Origin: Pseudomonas sp. FP1742
GTDB lineage: Bacteria; Pseudomonadota; Gammaproteobacteria; Pseudomonadales; Pseudomonadaceae
Assembly (NCBI RefSeq): GCF_030687145.1
Contig: NZ_CP117460.1
Location: forward strand, 5,580,001 to 5,644,000
Direction of reading: 5' to 3'
DNA length: 64,000 bases
Shown: piece after piece, positions 29,178 to 39,660 of the stretch
Position numbering within the stretch: position 1 is the stretch's first letter
How the letters are laid out: each line of letters opens with the position of its first letter
Position numbers and translations under genes: made by a program
The notes under the pieces: model-generated
Databases searched by the model: none
Told to the model about the DNA's origin: nothing
The model's input: the letters and a program-made list of their open reading frames with translations, nothing else

Positions 29178-30260
29178 TTACTCACCTATCGCTGCCAATT
29201 GGTCGGCCTGGTACTCGGCCAGCAACGGTTCGATCACCGCATCCACACCGCCCGCGAGAATTTCGTCGAGCGAATACAGCGTCAGGTTGACCCGATGGTC
29301 GGTGACCCGGCCCTGGGCGAAGTTGTAGGTACGGATCCGCTCGGAGCGGTCACCGGAACCGACCAGCAATTTACGCTCGCTGGCGATGGCATTGGCGGCG
29401 GCGCTGGTCTGTTGGTCGTTGAGCTTGGCCGACAGCCAGGACATCGCCCGGGCGCGGTTCTTGTGCTGGGAACGTTCTTCCTGGCACTCGACGACAATAC
29501 CGGACGGCAAGTGCGTGATACGAATCGCCGAGTCGGTCTTGTTGACGTGCTGACCACCGGCACCGGAGGAGCGATAGGTGTCGACCCGCAGATCCGCCGG
29601 GTTGATCTCAATGGCTTCCTGCTCATCCGGCTCGGGCAATACCGCCACGGTGCAGGCCGAAGTGTGGATGCGACCTTGAGACTCAGTGGCCGGAACCCGC
29701 TGCACACGGTGCGCACCGGATTCGAACTTCAGTTTGCCGTAGACGTTCTCGCCTTCGACCCGGGCAATGACTTCTTTATAGCCACCGTGTTCGCCTTCGT
29801 TCTCCGAGAGAATCTCCACGCGCCAACCACGCCGCTCGGCGTAACGCGAATACATGCGGAACAGGTCGCCGGAGAAAATCGCCGCTTCGTCACCGCCGGT
29901 GCCCGCGCGGATTTCCAGGAACACGTTGCGACCGTCGTTCGGATCCTTGGGCAGCAGCATGCGTTGCAGGCCGGCTTCGAGTTCGACCAATCGTTCCTTG
30001 GCTTCGCGGACTTCTTCCACGGCCATTTCACGCATGTCCGGGTCGCTGTCCTTGAGCAGTGCCTGCGCGCCTTCGAGGTCGCCCTGCACTTTAAGCAACT
30101 GTTTATAGCTGTCGACGATCGGCTCGACTTCCGCGTATTCCTTGGAATAGGTGCGGAATTTGTTCTGATCGGAAATGACTTCGCCATCGCCAAGCAGGGC
30201 GGTCAATTCCTCGAAACGGTCCTGGAGGATGTCCAGCTTATTGAGCAGTGACGCTTTCAT
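29178..30260 (-). CDS. prfA: peptide chain release factor 1
   Basis: 360 aa. Contains the [13 protein letters not shown] motif at the peptidyl-transferase loop and the PxT-type codon-recognition motif in [14 protein letters not shown]. It terminates translation at UAA and UAG. Start overlaps the hemA stop (ATGA). Confidence 0.97.
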   Translation of the reverse strand: MKASLLNKLDILQDRFEELTALLGDGEVISDQNKFRTYSKEYAEVEPIVDSYKQLLKVQGDLEGAQALLKDSDPDMREMAVEEVREAKERLVELEAGLQRMLLPKDPNDGRNVFLEIRAGTGGDEAAIFSGDLFRMYSRYAERRGWRVEILSENEGEHGGYKEVIARVEGENVYGKLKFESGAHRVQRVPATESQGRIHTSACTVAVLPEPDEQEAIEINPADLRVDTYRSSGAGGQHVNKTDSAIRITHLPSGIVVECQEERSQHKNRARAMSWLSAKLNDQQTSAAANAIASERKLLVGSGDRSERIRTYNFAQGRVTDHRVNLTLYSLDEILAGGVDAVIEPLLAEYQADQLAAIGE

Positions 30261-31546
30261 TGCGGTTTCTTATCCGAAAAGCTATCCGATGAGCCCTCAC
30301 CGAGGGCAAAGAGTTCCTGGGCCATGGCCAGCGCATCGAGGCGGCCTTCGGCAGAGAGCTTTTTCAATTGCACGCTCGGGGCGTGCAAGAGTTTGTTGGT
30401 CAGGCCACGGGCCAGTTGCACCAGCACGTCCTCGGCACTGCTGCCGTTGGCGAGCATGCGCTGGGCCTTCTGCAATTCTTCGTCGCGCAGACGCTCGCTT
30501 TGTTGACGATAGGCCTTGAGCACATCCACCGCCGCCAGTTCACGCAGGCGAACCATGAAGTCTTCGGCGCCGACCGACACCATCTCTTCGGCGGCCTGGG
30601 CAGCGCCCTGACGGCTCTTGAGGTTTTCGGCGACCACTTCGTGGAGATCGTCGACGCTATACAGGTAAACGTCGTCCAGTTCGCCGACTTCCGGCTCGAT
30701 ATCCCGAGGAACGGCAATATCCACCATGAAGATCGGCTTGTGCTTGCGCAATTTCAAGGCGCTTTCCACTGCGCCTTTACCGAGAATCGGCAATTGGCTG
30801 GCAGTGGAACTGATGACGATATCGCTGCGCACCAGTTCCGCCGGGATGTCCGAAAGCAGCACCGCGTGGGCACCGAACTGCTCGGCCAGGGTGCTTGCGC
30901 GCTCCAGGGTGCGGTTGGCAACCACGATTCGCTTCACCCCCAGCTCATGCAGATGGCGGGCGACCAGGGTGATGGTCTCGCCGGCGCCGATCAGCAAGGC
31001 CTGGCTGCGTTGCAAATCGCTGAAAATCTGTTTCGCCAGGCTGACCGCGGCAAACGCCACGGACACCGGGTTTTCGCCGATGGCGGTATCGGTTCGCACC
31101 TGTTTGGCCGCATTGAACGTGGCCTGGAACAGCCGCCCGAGCAACGGACCGATGGTGCCGGCTTCGCGAGCCACAGCATAAGCCGACTTCATCTGACCGA
31201 GAATCTGCGGCTCGCCCAACACCAGCGAATCGAGCCCGGAAGCGACCCGCATCATGTGACGAACTGCCGCATCATCTTCATGCACATAAGCGCTGGCGCG
31301 TAGCTCATCGAGGCTCAAATGATGATAATCGGCCAGCCAGCGCAACACGATGTCAGCCGAAAGGTGATCCTGTTCTATATACAGTTCGCTGCGATTGCAG
31401 GTGGAGAGGATCGCAGCTTCGCGGCTGTCGGTGAGTCGGCAGAGCTGCTGCAAGGCCTCAACCAGCTGCTCAGGGGTAAAGGCCACGCGCTCGCGGACGT
31501 CTACTGAAGCAGTCTTGTGGTTAATACCGAGTGCAAGGAAGGCCAT
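30257..31546 (-). CDS. hemA: glutamyl-tRNA reductase
   Basis: 429 aa. The catalytic Cys is in [13 protein letters not shown], with NHKTA near the start and the NADPH domain [16 protein letters not shown] in the middle. It makes glutamate-1-semialdehyde for heme. First gene of the five-gene minus-strand unit. The 235-base region to the next gene should hold divergent promoters; I see no clear -35/-10 pair. Confidence 0.97.
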   Translation of the reverse strand: MAFLALGINHKTASVDVRERVAFTPEQLVEALQQLCRLTDSREAAILSTCNRSELYIEQDHLSADIVLRWLADYHHLSLDELRASAYVHEDDAAVRHMMRVASGLDSLVLGEPQILGQMKSAYAVAREAGTIGPLLGRLFQATFNAAKQVRTDTAIGENPVSVAFAAVSLAKQIFSDLQRSQALLIGAGETITLVARHLHELGVKRIVVANRTLERASTLAEQFGAHAVLLSDIPAELVRSDIVISSTASQLPILGKGAVESALKLRKHKPIFMVDIAVPRDIEPEVGELDDVYLYSVDDLHEVVAENLKSRQGAAQAAEEMVSVGAEDFMVRLRELAAVDVLKAYRQQSERLRDEELQKAQRMLANGSSAEDVLVQLARGLTNKLLHAPSVQLKKLSAEGRLDALAMAQELFALGEGSSDSFSDKKPQ

Positions 31547-31781
31547 TCAAGGTCGCTGATGGTGACGTGAAGCCGACAATTGTCCTACTTCGACAGAGCC
31601 AGAACAACCACTCGATAGCTATCGTCCCGGTTGACGCTGCCGAAGCCGAGATCCATTCTCGTTTACACCGGCGCCGGGCTTGCCGGGATTACGTGCGCGG
31701 GTAAATTGGCCGGGCGGTTATGTTTGGCCGAAGGCTTGTGTCATGATGATCCGACCGCAGGTTAGTCGTCCTCTTCCCTAT

Positions 31782-33506
31782 ATGAATAGATCTTCCGCGT
31801 TGCTCCTTGCTTTTGTCTTCCTCAGCGGCTGCCAGGCCTTGGCACCCGTTTCGTCGGACGGTACGCCGCCGGTCGAAGACAACACTCCGGCGCCTGAAAA
31901 GCCCAAGGTTTACAGCTCGTTCAGTGAAGAAACCGTCTTCAGCCTGTTGAGCGCAGAACTGGCGGGCCAGCGCAATCGTTACGACATTGCCCTGGACAAC
32001 TACGTGACCCAGGCCATCAATACCCAGGATCCGGGCATCTCCGAGCGGGCATTTCGCATTGCCGAATACCTGGGCGCTGATCAAGCCGCTCTCGACACCT
32101 CGCTGATCTGGGCAAAAAACGCCCCGAACGATCTCGAGGCGCAACGGGCGGCGGCCGTGCAACTCGCCCGCGCCGGGCGTTACGACGATTCCATGGTTTA
32201 TATGGAAAAAGTCCTGCAAGGCAAAGGCGACACGCATTTCGACTTCCTTGCCCTGTCTGCGGCCGATACCGACCAGGAGACCCGCAACGGTCTGATGAAA
32301 GGTTTCGACCGCTTGCTGCAGCGTCATCCGCACAACAACCAGCTGATTTTCGGCAAGGCCTTGCTGCTGCAACAGGATGGCGATGCCAAAGGCGCACTGA
32401 CCCTGCTCGAAGACAACCCGCCGGATGAAGGTGAAATAGCGCCGATCCTGCTACGGGCGCGCCTGTTGCAAGGGCTCAACCGTGGCGATGAAGCCTTGCC
32501 GTTGCTGAAAAAAAGCATCAAGAAATACCCGGATGACAAACGCCTGCGCCTGACCTACGCGCGCACTCTGGTCGAACAGGACCGCATGGATGACGCCAAG
32601 GTCGAGTTCTCGAGCCTCGTTCAGCAATACCCGGAAGACGACGAACTGCGTTATTCACTGGCCCTGGTCTGTCTGGAAGCCAAGGCCTGGAACGAGGCCA
32701 AGGGTTATCTGGAAGACTTGATCGCCCGGGAAAGCCATGTCGACTCGGCACACCTGAACCTTGGGCGCATCGCTGAAGAGCGTAACGACCCCCAGGGTGC
32801 GTTGATCGAGTACGCCCAGGTCGGGCCGGGCAACGATTACCTGCCGGCGCAATTGCGTCAGGCCGATATTCTGATGAACAACGGCAGGACCGCCGAAGCC
32901 CAAAGCCGCCTGGCGGCCCAGCGCGACGAGCAACCCGATTACGCGATCCAGTTGTACCTGATCGAAGTCGAAACCTTGTCGGCCAACAAACAGGGCGACA
33001 AGGCCTGGAAAGTCTTGCAGCAAGCCCTGCAGAAATACCCGGACGATTTGAATCTGCTGTATACCCGGGCCATGCAGGCGGAAAAACGTAATGACCTGGC
33101 GCAGATGGAAAAAGACCTGCGACTGATCATCAAACGCGACCCGGACAATGCGATGGCATTGAATGCCCTTGGCTACACCCTGTCCGACCGCACCACACGC
33201 TACGCCGAAGCCAAGGCCCTGATCGAACAGGCGCACCAGATCAACCCGGAAGACCCGGCCGTTCTCGACAGCCTCGGCTGGGTGAATTTCCGCCTGGGCA
33301 ACCTCGATGAGGCCGAGCGTTATTTGCGCCAGGCACTGGAACGCTTCCCCGATCAGGAAGTCGCCGCTCACCTGGGCGAAGTCCTGTGGGTCAATGGCAA
33401 ACAACGCGAAGCCAAACAAGTCTGGAGCAAGTTCCTCAAGGAACAGCCCGACAGCCCTGCCCTGCGCAGCACCATCAAGCGCCTGACCGGATCAGAGACT
33501 CTTTAA
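31782..33506 (+). CDS. TPR-repeat lipoprotein (PA4667-like)
   Basis: 574 aa from ATG 31782, which starts a compact lipoprotein signal with lipobox FLSGC (Cys17). Most of the protein consists of TPR-like helical pairs, clearest toward the C-terminus ([36 protein letters not shown]). An in-frame ATG at 31743 has a better ribosome-binding site (AAGG 8 bases upstream) and would add 13 residues ahead of the signal, so the start is uncertain. The residue after Cys is Gln, so outer-membrane sorting is expected. It precedes lolB by 4 bases and likely forms an operon with lolB and ispE. Confidence 0.9.
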   Translation: MNRSSALLLAFVFLSGCQALAPVSSDGTPPVEDNTPAPEKPKVYSSFSEETVFSLLSAELAGQRNRYDIALDNYVTQAINTQDPGISERAFRIAEYLGADQAALDTSLIWAKNAPNDLEAQRAAAVQLARAGRYDDSMVYMEKVLQGKGDTHFDFLALSAADTDQETRNGLMKGFDRLLQRHPHNNQLIFGKALLLQQDGDAKGALTLLEDNPPDEGEIAPILLRARLLQGLNRGDEALPLLKKSIKKYPDDKRLRLTYARTLVEQDRMDDAKVEFSSLVQQYPEDDELRYSLALVCLEAKAWNEAKGYLEDLIARESHVDSAHLNLGRIAEERNDPQGALIEYAQVGPGNDYLPAQLRQADILMNNGRTAEAQSRLAAQRDEQPDYAIQLYLIEVETLSANKQGDKAWKVLQQALQKYPDDLNLLYTRAMQAEKRNDLAQMEKDLRLIIKRDPDNAMALNALGYTLSDRTTRYAEAKALIEQAHQINPEDPAVLDSLGWVNFRLGNLDEAERYLRQALERFPDQEVAAHLGEVLWVNGKQREAKQVWSKFLKEQPDSPALRSTIKRLTGSETL

Positions 33507-33510
33507 GATT

Positions 33511-34128
33511 ATGTTTTTGCGCCACATTATCGTTTTCAGCTTCATCGCCCTGCTCGCCGGCTGCGCGGGCTTCGGCGCCCGTGAATCGGTCGAGGGGCAC
33601 GGCAACCCGGCCCAATGGCGCGAGCACAAACAGCAACTGGCCGGTCTCGATGGCTGGCAGATCAACGGCAAGATCGGCATCCGCGCACCGAAAGATTCGG
33701 GCAGCGGCACCTTGTTCTGGCTGCAGCGCCAGGATTATTACGACATCCGCCTCTCCGGCCCGCTGGGTCGTGGCGCGGCCCGCTTGACTGGGCGCCCCGG
33801 CAAAGTCTCGCTGGAAGTCGCCAATCAGGGCCGTTATGACGCACCGACTCCGGAAGCCCTGGTCGAAGAACAACTGGGCTGGAAATTACCGGTGTCCCAT
33901 CTGGCGTGGTGGGTTCGCGGGCTCCCGGCCCCGGACAGCAAAAGTCGCTTGACCCTGGATGTCGACAGCCGCCTGTCCAGCCTTGAACAGGATGGCTGGC
34001 AGGTCGAGTACCTCAGTTATGCCGAGCAAAACGGCTATTGGCTGCCCGAGCGGATCAAACTGCACGGCACCGACCTTGATGTCACGCTGGTGATCAAGGA
34101 ATGGCAACCACGCAAATTGGGGCAGTGA
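33511..34128 (+). CDS. lolB: outer-membrane lipoprotein insertion factor LolB
   Basis: 205 aa, itself a lipoprotein (lipobox LLAGC, Cys18). LolB receives lipoproteins from LolA and inserts them in the outer membrane. The [25 protein letters not shown] region is typical. The gene order lolB-ispE-tRNA-prs is conserved in gammaproteobacteria. Confidence 0.95.
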   Translation: MFLRHIIVFSFIALLAGCAGFGARESVEGHGNPAQWREHKQQLAGLDGWQINGKIGIRAPKDSGSGTLFWLQRQDYYDIRLSGPLGRGAARLTGRPGKVSLEVANQGRYDAPTPEALVEEQLGWKLPVSHLAWWVRGLPAPDSKSRLTLDVDSRLSSLEQDGWQVEYLSYAEQNGYWLPERIKLHGTDLDVTLVIKEWQPRKLGQ

Positions 34129-34130
34129 AC

Positions 34131-34982
34131 ATGACTGCGCCACGCCTGACTTTGCCCTCGCCCGCCAAACTCAACCTGATGCTGCATATTCTCGGTCGCC
34201 GTGAAGACGGTTACCACGAGCTGCAGACGATTTTTCAGTTTCTCGATTACGGTGATGAAATCACCTTCGCCGTTCGCGACGATGGCGTGATTCGGTTGCA
34301 CACCGAATTCGCTGGCGTCCCTCATGACAGCAACCTGATCGTCAAAGCCGCAAAAAAACTCCAGGAGCAATCCGGCTGTTCGTTGGGCATCGACATCTGG
34401 ATCGAAAAAATCCTGCCCATGGGCGGTGGAATCGGTGGCGGCAGTTCGAATGCGGCGACCACGTTGCTGGGTCTCAATCACCTCTGGCAACTGAACTGGG
34501 ATGAAGACCGGCTGGCCGCGCTGGGTCTGACGCTTGGCGCCGACGTCCCGGTTTTCGTGCGTGGCCACGCGGCTTTCGCCGAGGGCGTGGGAGAGAAACT
34601 CACACCTGTAGAACCCGAGGAACCGTGGTATCTGGTGCTTGTGCCGCAAGTATCTGTAAGTACAGCAGAAATTTTTTCAGATCCACTGTTGACACGTAAC
34701 ACTCCTCCCATTAAAGTGCGCCCCGTTCCCAAGGGAAACAGTCGAAATGACTGCTTGCCGGTGGTAGCAAGACGTTATCCAGAGGTACATAACGCCTTGA
34801 ATTTGTTAGGTAAATTTACCGAAGCAAAACTCACCGGAACTGGAAGTTGTGTGTTTGGGGGCTTCCCAAGCAAAGCTGAAGCTGATAAAGTCTCGGCCCT
34901 TCTTACAGAGACCCTTACAGGGTTTGTGGCAAAAGGAAGCAACGTTTCGATGTTGCATCGCAAGCTGCAAAGTCTGCTCTAA
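34131..34982 (+). CDS. ispE: 4-diphosphocytidyl-2-C-methyl-D-erythritol kinase
   Basis: 283 aa. GHMP-kinase motif [20 protein letters not shown] and the N-terminal [22 protein letters not shown] are typical. It is the fourth step of the MEP isoprenoid pathway. ATG 34131 lies 2 bases after the lolB stop. The second half (from about 34650) is less GC-rich than the first. Confidence 0.96.
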   Translation: MTAPRLTLPSPAKLNLMLHILGRREDGYHELQTIFQFLDYGDEITFAVRDDGVIRLHTEFAGVPHDSNLIVKAAKKLQEQSGCSLGIDIWIEKILPMGGGIGGGSSNAATTLLGLNHLWQLNWDEDRLAALGLTLGADVPVFVRGHAAFAEGVGEKLTPVEPEEPWYLVLVPQVSVSTAEIFSDPLLTRNTPPIKVRPVPKGNSRNDCLPVVARRYPEVHNALNLLGKFTEAKLTGTGSCVFGGFPSKAEADKVSALLTETLTGFVAKGSNVSMLHRKLQSLL

Positions 34983-35019
34983 AAGGAATCGGGTACTGGG
35001 TACTCGTAGCAACAGATAC

Positions 35020-35094
35020 AGGGGCGTCGCCAAGCGGTAAGGCAGCAGGTTTTGATCCTGCCATGCGTTGGTTCGAATCCAGCCGCCCCTGCCA
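35020..35094 (+). tRNA. tRNA-Gln (anticodon TTG)
   Basis: 75-nt cloverleaf. The acceptor stem AGGGGCG pairs with CGCCCCT and CCA is encoded (GCCA end). The anticodon stem GCAGG/CCTGC encloses TTTTGAT, anticodon TTG, and the T loop is GGTTCGAATCC-type. It lies between ispE and prs, as in P. aeruginosa and E. coli. Confidence 0.97.
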
Positions 35095-35140
35095 TTTTCC
35101 TATACTCATCCAGGTTACCCTCAGCCTTCAGGTACTGCGC

Positions 35141-36082
35141 GTGTCCAAGATGATGGTCTTTACGGGGAACGCCAACCCCGATCTGGCTCGGCGTGTCGTA
35201 CGTCAGCTGCATATCCCTCTCGGTGACATCTCTGTCGGTAAGTTCTCCGACGGCGAAATTACTGCCGAGATCAATGAAAACGTCCGCGGTAAAGACGTCT
35301 TCATTATTCAGCCGACTTGCGCTCCGACCAACGATAACCTGATGGAACTGGTAGTGATGGCTGATGCCTTCCGCCGCTCCTCGGCTACTCGTATCACTGC
35401 TGTTATTCCTTACTTTGGTTATGCCCGTCAGGATCGCCGTCCGCGTTCCGCACGTGTGGCTATCAGCGCGAAAGTCGTTGCTGACATGCTTACCGTAGTC
35501 GGCATCGACCGTGTTCTCACGGTTGATCTGCATGCTGACCAAATCCAGGGTTTCTTCGATATTCCGGTAGATAACATCTACGGCTCCCCGGTACTGGTGG
35601 ATGACATTGAAGATCAGCGCTTCGAAAACCTGATGATCGTGTCCCCGGACATTGGCGGCGTCGTGCGTGCACGGGCTGTTGCCAAATCCCTGGGCGTGGA
35701 TCTCGGGATCATCGACAAACGCCGTGAGAAAGCCAATCACTCTGAAGTGATGCATATCATCGGTGATGTCGAAGGGCGTACCTGTATTCTGGTCGATGAC
35801 ATGGTCGATACCGCCGGCACTCTGTGCCACGCGGCCAAGGCCCTGAAAGAGCATGGCGCTGCCAAGGTTTTCGCCTACTGCACGCACCCTGTGCTGTCGG
35901 GTCGGGCGATCGAAAACATTGAAAATTCCGTGCTGGACGAGCTGGTGGTGACGAACACCATCCCGCTGTCCGCTGCAGCACAAGCCTGTGCGCGTATCCG
36001 CCAACTGGATATCGCACCGGTAGTTGCCGAGGCGGTCCGCCGCATCAGCAATGAAGAATCGATCAGCGCGATGTTCCGTTAA
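35141..36082 (+). CDS. prs: ribose-phosphate pyrophosphokinase
   Basis: 313 aa from a GTG at 35141, giving (M)[14 protein letters not shown] as in the P. aeruginosa protein. PRPP loop [18 protein letters not shown] and ATP-site RQDRRPR and ADLH-type motif ([13 protein letters not shown]) are present. It makes PRPP, the substrate of Hpt and Upp in this window. The terminator follows about 40 bases after the stop. Preceded by tRNA-Gln, with which it may share a transcript. Confidence 0.96.
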   Translation: MSKMMVFTGNANPDLARRVVRQLHIPLGDISVGKFSDGEITAEINENVRGKDVFIIQPTCAPTNDNLMELVVMADAFRRSSATRITAVIPYFGYARQDRRPRSARVAISAKVVADMLTVVGIDRVLTVDLHADQIQGFFDIPVDNIYGSPVLVDDIEDQRFENLMIVSPDIGGVVRARAVAKSLGVDLGIIDKRREKANHSEVMHIIGDVEGRTCILVDDMVDTAGTLCHAAKALKEHGAAKVFAYCTHPVLSGRAIENIENSVLDELVVTNTIPLSAAAQACARIRQLDIAPVVAEAVRRISNEESISAMFR

Positions 36083-36120
36083 GGGCCCTGCCCTTTTCAT
36101 TACATCCTGTTGACGAAAAG

Positions 36121-36159
36121 CGCCCCGCCCCGGCATTCCTGTCGGGGCGGGGCTTTTTT
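36121..36159 (+). terminator. Rho-independent terminator of prs
   Basis: Exact 11-bp GC stem GCCCCGCCCCG / CGGGGCGGGGC with a 10-base loop and six T. Confidence 0.96.
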
Positions 36160-36224
36160 GCCCATATCGCCTTTAGCGCTGGTCGCAAACGCTGGGGCGA
36201 ATGTGGTTATTTTGGAGATACAAC

Positions 36225-36824
36225 ATGAACGATTTTACTCTGAATGCTGAAGTGCGTTCCGACCTGGGGAAAGGTGCGAGCCGCCGCCTGCGTCGTCTCG
36301 CAAGCCTGGTTCCAGCTGTAGTTTACGGTGGCGACAAAGCCCCTGAATCCATCAGCATGCTGGCTAAAGAAGTTGCCAAACTGCTCGAAAACGAAGCGGC
36401 TTACAGCCACATCATCGAGCTGAACGTTGGCGGCACCAAGCAAAACGTAATCATCAAGGCTCTGCAGCGTCACCCGGCCAAAGGCCACGTGATGCACGCT
36501 GACTTTGTACGCGTAGTAGCTGGCCAGAAACTGACCGCTGTCGTGCCTGTACACTTCATCAACGAAGCGGCTCCGATCAAGAAAGGCGGCGAAATTTCGC
36601 ACGTTGTTTCTGAAATCGAAGTGACCTGCCTGCCGAAAGACCTGCCTGAATTCATCGAAGTTGACCTGGCTGACGCCGAAGTCGGTTCGATCATTCACCT
36701 GTCCGACCTCAAAGCTGCTAAAGGCGTTGAGTTTGTTGCTCTGGCTCACGGTAACGACCTGGCTGTTGCCAACGTTCACGCTCCACGTGTTGCTCCAGAA
36801 GCTGCAGAAGGCGCTGCAGAGTAA
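36225..36824 (+). CDS. rplY: 50S ribosomal protein L25/general stress protein Ctc
   Basis: 199 aa, the long TL5/Ctc form with an N-terminal L25 domain (binds 5S rRNA) and a C-terminal extension. [23 protein letters not shown] and VPAVVYGG are typical. Codon use is that of a highly expressed gene. GGAG lies 7 bases before ATG 36225. Confidence 0.96.
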   Translation: MNDFTLNAEVRSDLGKGASRRLRRLASLVPAVVYGGDKAPESISMLAKEVAKLLENEAAYSHIIELNVGGTKQNVIIKALQRHPAKGHVMHADFVRVVAGQKLTAVVPVHFINEAAPIKKGGEISHVVSEIEVTCLPKDLPEFIEVDLADAEVGSIIHLSDLKAAKGVEFVALAHGNDLAVANVHAPRVAPEAAEGAAE

Positions 36825-36993
36825 TTTTACTCTGTACGCCGGAGTGACCGGAAACATCGCGGACTAGAGCGTAGCGAGAAAGCAGGCGAGAACGCGGAGT
36901 TTACATAATGGTAAATGAGCACTTGTCGTCCGCTTTCGCCGCACTCCCTGATGACGGCGATGTTATCCACCACTTCAAGGAAGGGCCCCTATC

Positions 36994-37578
36994 GTGACTG
37001 CCATCAAACTGATCGTTGGCCTGGGAAATCCAGGCGCTGAATACGAACAGACCCGGCATAACGCAGGGGCCCTTTTTGTTGAGCGCATCGCGCAGGCACA
37101 GGGTGTCAACCTTGTGGCCGATCGCAAATATTTCGGCCTGACCGGGCGCTTTTCGCATCAGGGTCAGGATGTTCGTCTATTGATTCCCACCACCTATATG
37201 AACCGCAGCGGCCAGGCCGTGGCGGCACTTGCCGGTTTCTTTCGCATAAAGCCGGAAGAGATTCTGGTGGCGCATGACGAACTCGACCTGCCTCCGGGCG
37301 TTGCCAAACTCAAACAGGGCGGCGGCCATGGCGGTCATAACGGGTTGCGCGACATCATTGCGCAATTGGGCAATCAGAATACCTTTCACCGCCTGCGGCT
37401 TGGCATTGGCCACCCGGGCGTTGCCAGTATGGTTTCAAACTTCGTCCTGGGTCGTGCGCCACGCGCCGAACAGGAAAAACTCGATGCCAGCATCGACTTT
37501 GCCCTCGGCGTGCTGCCGGATATCCTCGCCGGGGAATGGAACCGCGCGATGAAAAACCTGCACAGCCAGAAGGCCTGA
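36994..37578 (+). CDS. pth: peptidyl-tRNA hydrolase
   Basis: 194 aa from GTG 36994 (AAGGAAGGG 9 bases before). Catalytic His22 in TRHNAG, Asn12 in GLGNPG and the HDELDLPPG motif are present. It recycles peptidyl-tRNA. Gene order rplY-pth-ychF is conserved. The 170 bases before it hold no gene. Confidence 0.96.
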   Translation: MTAIKLIVGLGNPGAEYEQTRHNAGALFVERIAQAQGVNLVADRKYFGLTGRFSHQGQDVRLLIPTTYMNRSGQAVAALAGFFRIKPEEILVAHDELDLPPGVAKLKQGGGHGGHNGLRDIIAQLGNQNTFHRLRLGIGHPGVASMVSNFVLGRAPRAEQEKLDASIDFALGVLPDILAGEWNRAMKNLHSQKA

Positions 37579-37600
37579 CTCTTACCCGAGGGGAAACACC

Positions 37601-38701
37601 ATGGGATTCAATTGCGGCATCGTCGGCCTGCCTAACGTCGGCAAGTCCACCCTGTTCAACGCCCTGACCAAGTCCGGGATTGCGGCCGAGAACTTCCCCT
37701 TCTGCACCATCGAGCCGAACACCGGTATCGTGCCGATGCCGGACCCGCGCCTGGAAGCCTTGGCGGTCATAGTCAATCCAAAGCGCATCCTGCCGACCAC
37801 CATGGAATTCGTCGACATCGCAGGCCTGGTTGCCGGCGCCTCGAAAGGTGAAGGCCTGGGCAACAAGTTCCTCGCCAACATCCGCGAAACCGATGCCATC
37901 GCTCACGTGGTCCGCTGCTTCGAAGACGAGAACGTGATTCACGTCTCCAACAGCGTCGACCCGAAGCGCGACATCGAGATCATCGACCTGGAACTGATCT
38001 TCGCCGACCTCGACAGCTGCGAGAAGCAACTGCAGAAAGTCACCCGCAACGCCAAGGGTGGCGACAAGGACGCCGTGGTCCAGAAAGGCCTGCTCGAACA
38101 GCTGATCGCTCACTTCACCCTCGGCAAGCCTGCGCGCACGTTGATGAAGAACATGGGTGCCGACGACAAAGCAGTGATTCGTGGCTTCCACCTGCTGACC
38201 ACCAAGCCAGTCATGTATATCGCCAACGTTGCTGAAGACGGTTTCGAGAACAACCCGCTGCTGGACATCGTCAAAGCCATTGCCGAAGAAGAAGGCGCCA
38301 TGGTGGTTCCGGTCTGCAACAAGATCGAAGCCGAAATCGCCGAACTGGAAGACGGTGAAGAGAAAGACATGTTCCTCGAAGCCCTGGGCCTCGAAGAGCC
38401 CGGCCTGAACCGCGTGATTCGTGCCGGCTACGAGATGCTGCACCTGCAGACCTACTTCACCGCCGGTGTCGAAGAAGTCCGCGCCTGGACCGTGCGCGTC
38501 GGTGCTACCGCGCCACAAGCCGCTGGCGTGATCCACACCGACTTCGAAAAAGGCTTCATCCGTGCCGAAGTCATCGCCTACGACGACTTCATCCAGTACA
38601 AGGGCGAAGCCGGCGCCAAAGAAGCGGGTAAATGGCGTCTGGAAGGCAAGGATTACATCGTTAAAGACGGCGACGTGATGCACTTCCGTTTCAACGTGTA
38701 A
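37601..38701 (+). CDS. ychF: redox-regulated ATPase YchF (Obg family)
   Basis: 366 aa. P-loop [14 protein letters not shown] at residues 8-21, switch region [24 protein letters not shown], and C-terminal TGS domain. YchF/OLA1 binds ribosomes and prefers ATP. AGGGG lies 7 bases before ATG. Terminator follows. Confidence 0.96.
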   Translation: MGFNCGIVGLPNVGKSTLFNALTKSGIAAENFPFCTIEPNTGIVPMPDPRLEALAVIVNPKRILPTTMEFVDIAGLVAGASKGEGLGNKFLANIRETDAIAHVVRCFEDENVIHVSNSVDPKRDIEIIDLELIFADLDSCEKQLQKVTRNAKGGDKDAVVQKGLLEQLIAHFTLGKPARTLMKNMGADDKAVIRGFHLLTTKPVMYIANVAEDGFENNPLLDIVKAIAEEEGAMVVPVCNKIEAEIAELEDGEEKDMFLEALGLEEPGLNRVIRAGYEMLHLQTYFTAGVEEVRAWTVRVGATAPQAAGVIHTDFEKGFIRAEVIAYDDFIQYKGEAGAKEAGKWRLEGKDYIVKDGDVMHFRFNV

Positions 38702-38737
38702 CGGTGACCGTGGATTTACACGGAACCCGATAGACTG

Positions 38738-38780
38738 AAAATCCCCGTAATCACTCGCTGATACGGGGATTTTGCTTTTT
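38738..38780 (+). terminator. Rho-independent terminator of ychF
   Basis: AAAATCCCCGTA pairs exactly with TACGGGGATTTT around a 12-base loop, followed by GCTTTTT. Confidence 0.93.
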
Positions 38781-38859
38781 GGGATCCTGGTAGCGCGCAA
38801 CCCTCTTACATGTGCTCTGCTAGATTGAAAACGGCTCATCCGTGATCTGGAGAACCGTC

Positions 38860-39085
38860 ATGCTGGAGAAATTTGAACGCTATCCACTCATGTTCGGCCC
38901 TACGCCGATCGAGAAACTGAATCGCCTATCGGCGTGTCTCGGGGGCAATATCGAGCTCTATGCCAAACGAGAGGATTGCAACTCCGGGCTTGCGTTTGGC
39001 GGAAAGCTGGGTTCCATTCCCGGATGCGGTCTACGACCGGGTTGGGAATATCCTGATGAGCCGCGTGCTGGGAGCGGAAATTGAC
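38860..39085 (+). pseudogene. acdS: remnant of 1-aminocyclopropane-1-carboxylate (ACC) deaminase
   Basis: The frame starting at 38860 (GGAG upstream) encodes [16 protein letters not shown] and [17 protein letters not shown], which match the N-terminus of AcdS/D-cysteine desulfhydrase. After FGG (39003) homology stops. It resumes at about 39023 in another frame with [20 protein letters not shown], which corresponds to about residue 105 of AcdS. About 55 codons, including the PLP lysine of the GGNKTRK motif, are missing, and the rest of the gene (over 200 codons) is absent. The protein cannot be active. The open frame 38860-39084 survives by chance. Confidence 0.85.
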
Positions 39086-39218
39086 GAAACGGCTGAATAT
39101 TTTGAGGATCCTGAAACAGGTATAAACCTCATTCAGGACGCGACATCTTTTTTCGTGGATAAAACCAGCACAACAAAGGCTACGGCGGCTCCTTTATCAG
39201 GAACCGCCACCGCGATGT

Positions 39219-39452
39219 TCACACTCGGTACTTACTCCGATTGAAGAACATCGAAGACCCCGCCCCCACTACCGCGATTGCAAAGATCCCGACATCAATG
39301 CTGCCAATGTAGGGTGGCAGCACAAACATCACGCCAAAGCCCAGACCGACCAGAGCAATACCGAGCCATTTCCTGAGTACGTAGCTCCTTACGCAAGTGT
39401 ATAGCAGCACCATCCCCACACAGGCCAACGCATACTGACTGTAGAGACTCAT
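39219..39452 (-). CDS. small membrane protein, function unknown
   Basis: 77 aa from ATG 39452 with three hydrophobic segments (about 5-20, 28-45 and 50-67) and a basic C-terminus. An AAGGAA lies about 16 bases before the ATG, which is far but usable. No family recognised. It sits in the small variable patch next to the acdS remnant. Nothing convincing is seen in the 39453-39660 stretch upstream of it. Confidence 0.55.
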   Translation of the reverse strand: MSLYSQYALACVGMVLLYTCVRSYVLRKWLGIALVGLGFGVMFVLPPYIGSIDVGIFAIAVVGAGSSMFFNRSKYRV

Positions 39453-39660
39453 GGGCCTATGTTCCTTGGGACTTGATGATACTGGGGGTGATGCTGAAAC
39501 GGGTGACGCTGAAGACAATGCCGTGATTGGCGATAAATTGATTCCTGTCAAACTCCACTGCTCGCGTCCTTATCGAGTCCAGAAAGGCGCGAAGTGTCCA
39601 CCAGGATAGTGATTTGCGCAAATTGCAATCACGGCTGCAGGTGCCCGCAGGCGCTCCGGG

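Noticed and set aside
28380..30251. Plus-strand open frame of 623 codons opposite prmC and prfA
   Set aside because: Both minus-strand genes are certain; the antisense reading shows no family features.
38960..39244. Possible 94-residue gene in the second frame over the acdS remnant
   Set aside because: Only its middle part matches AcdS; the start lies inside the first block in the wrong frame and the tail has no homology, so it is a relic.
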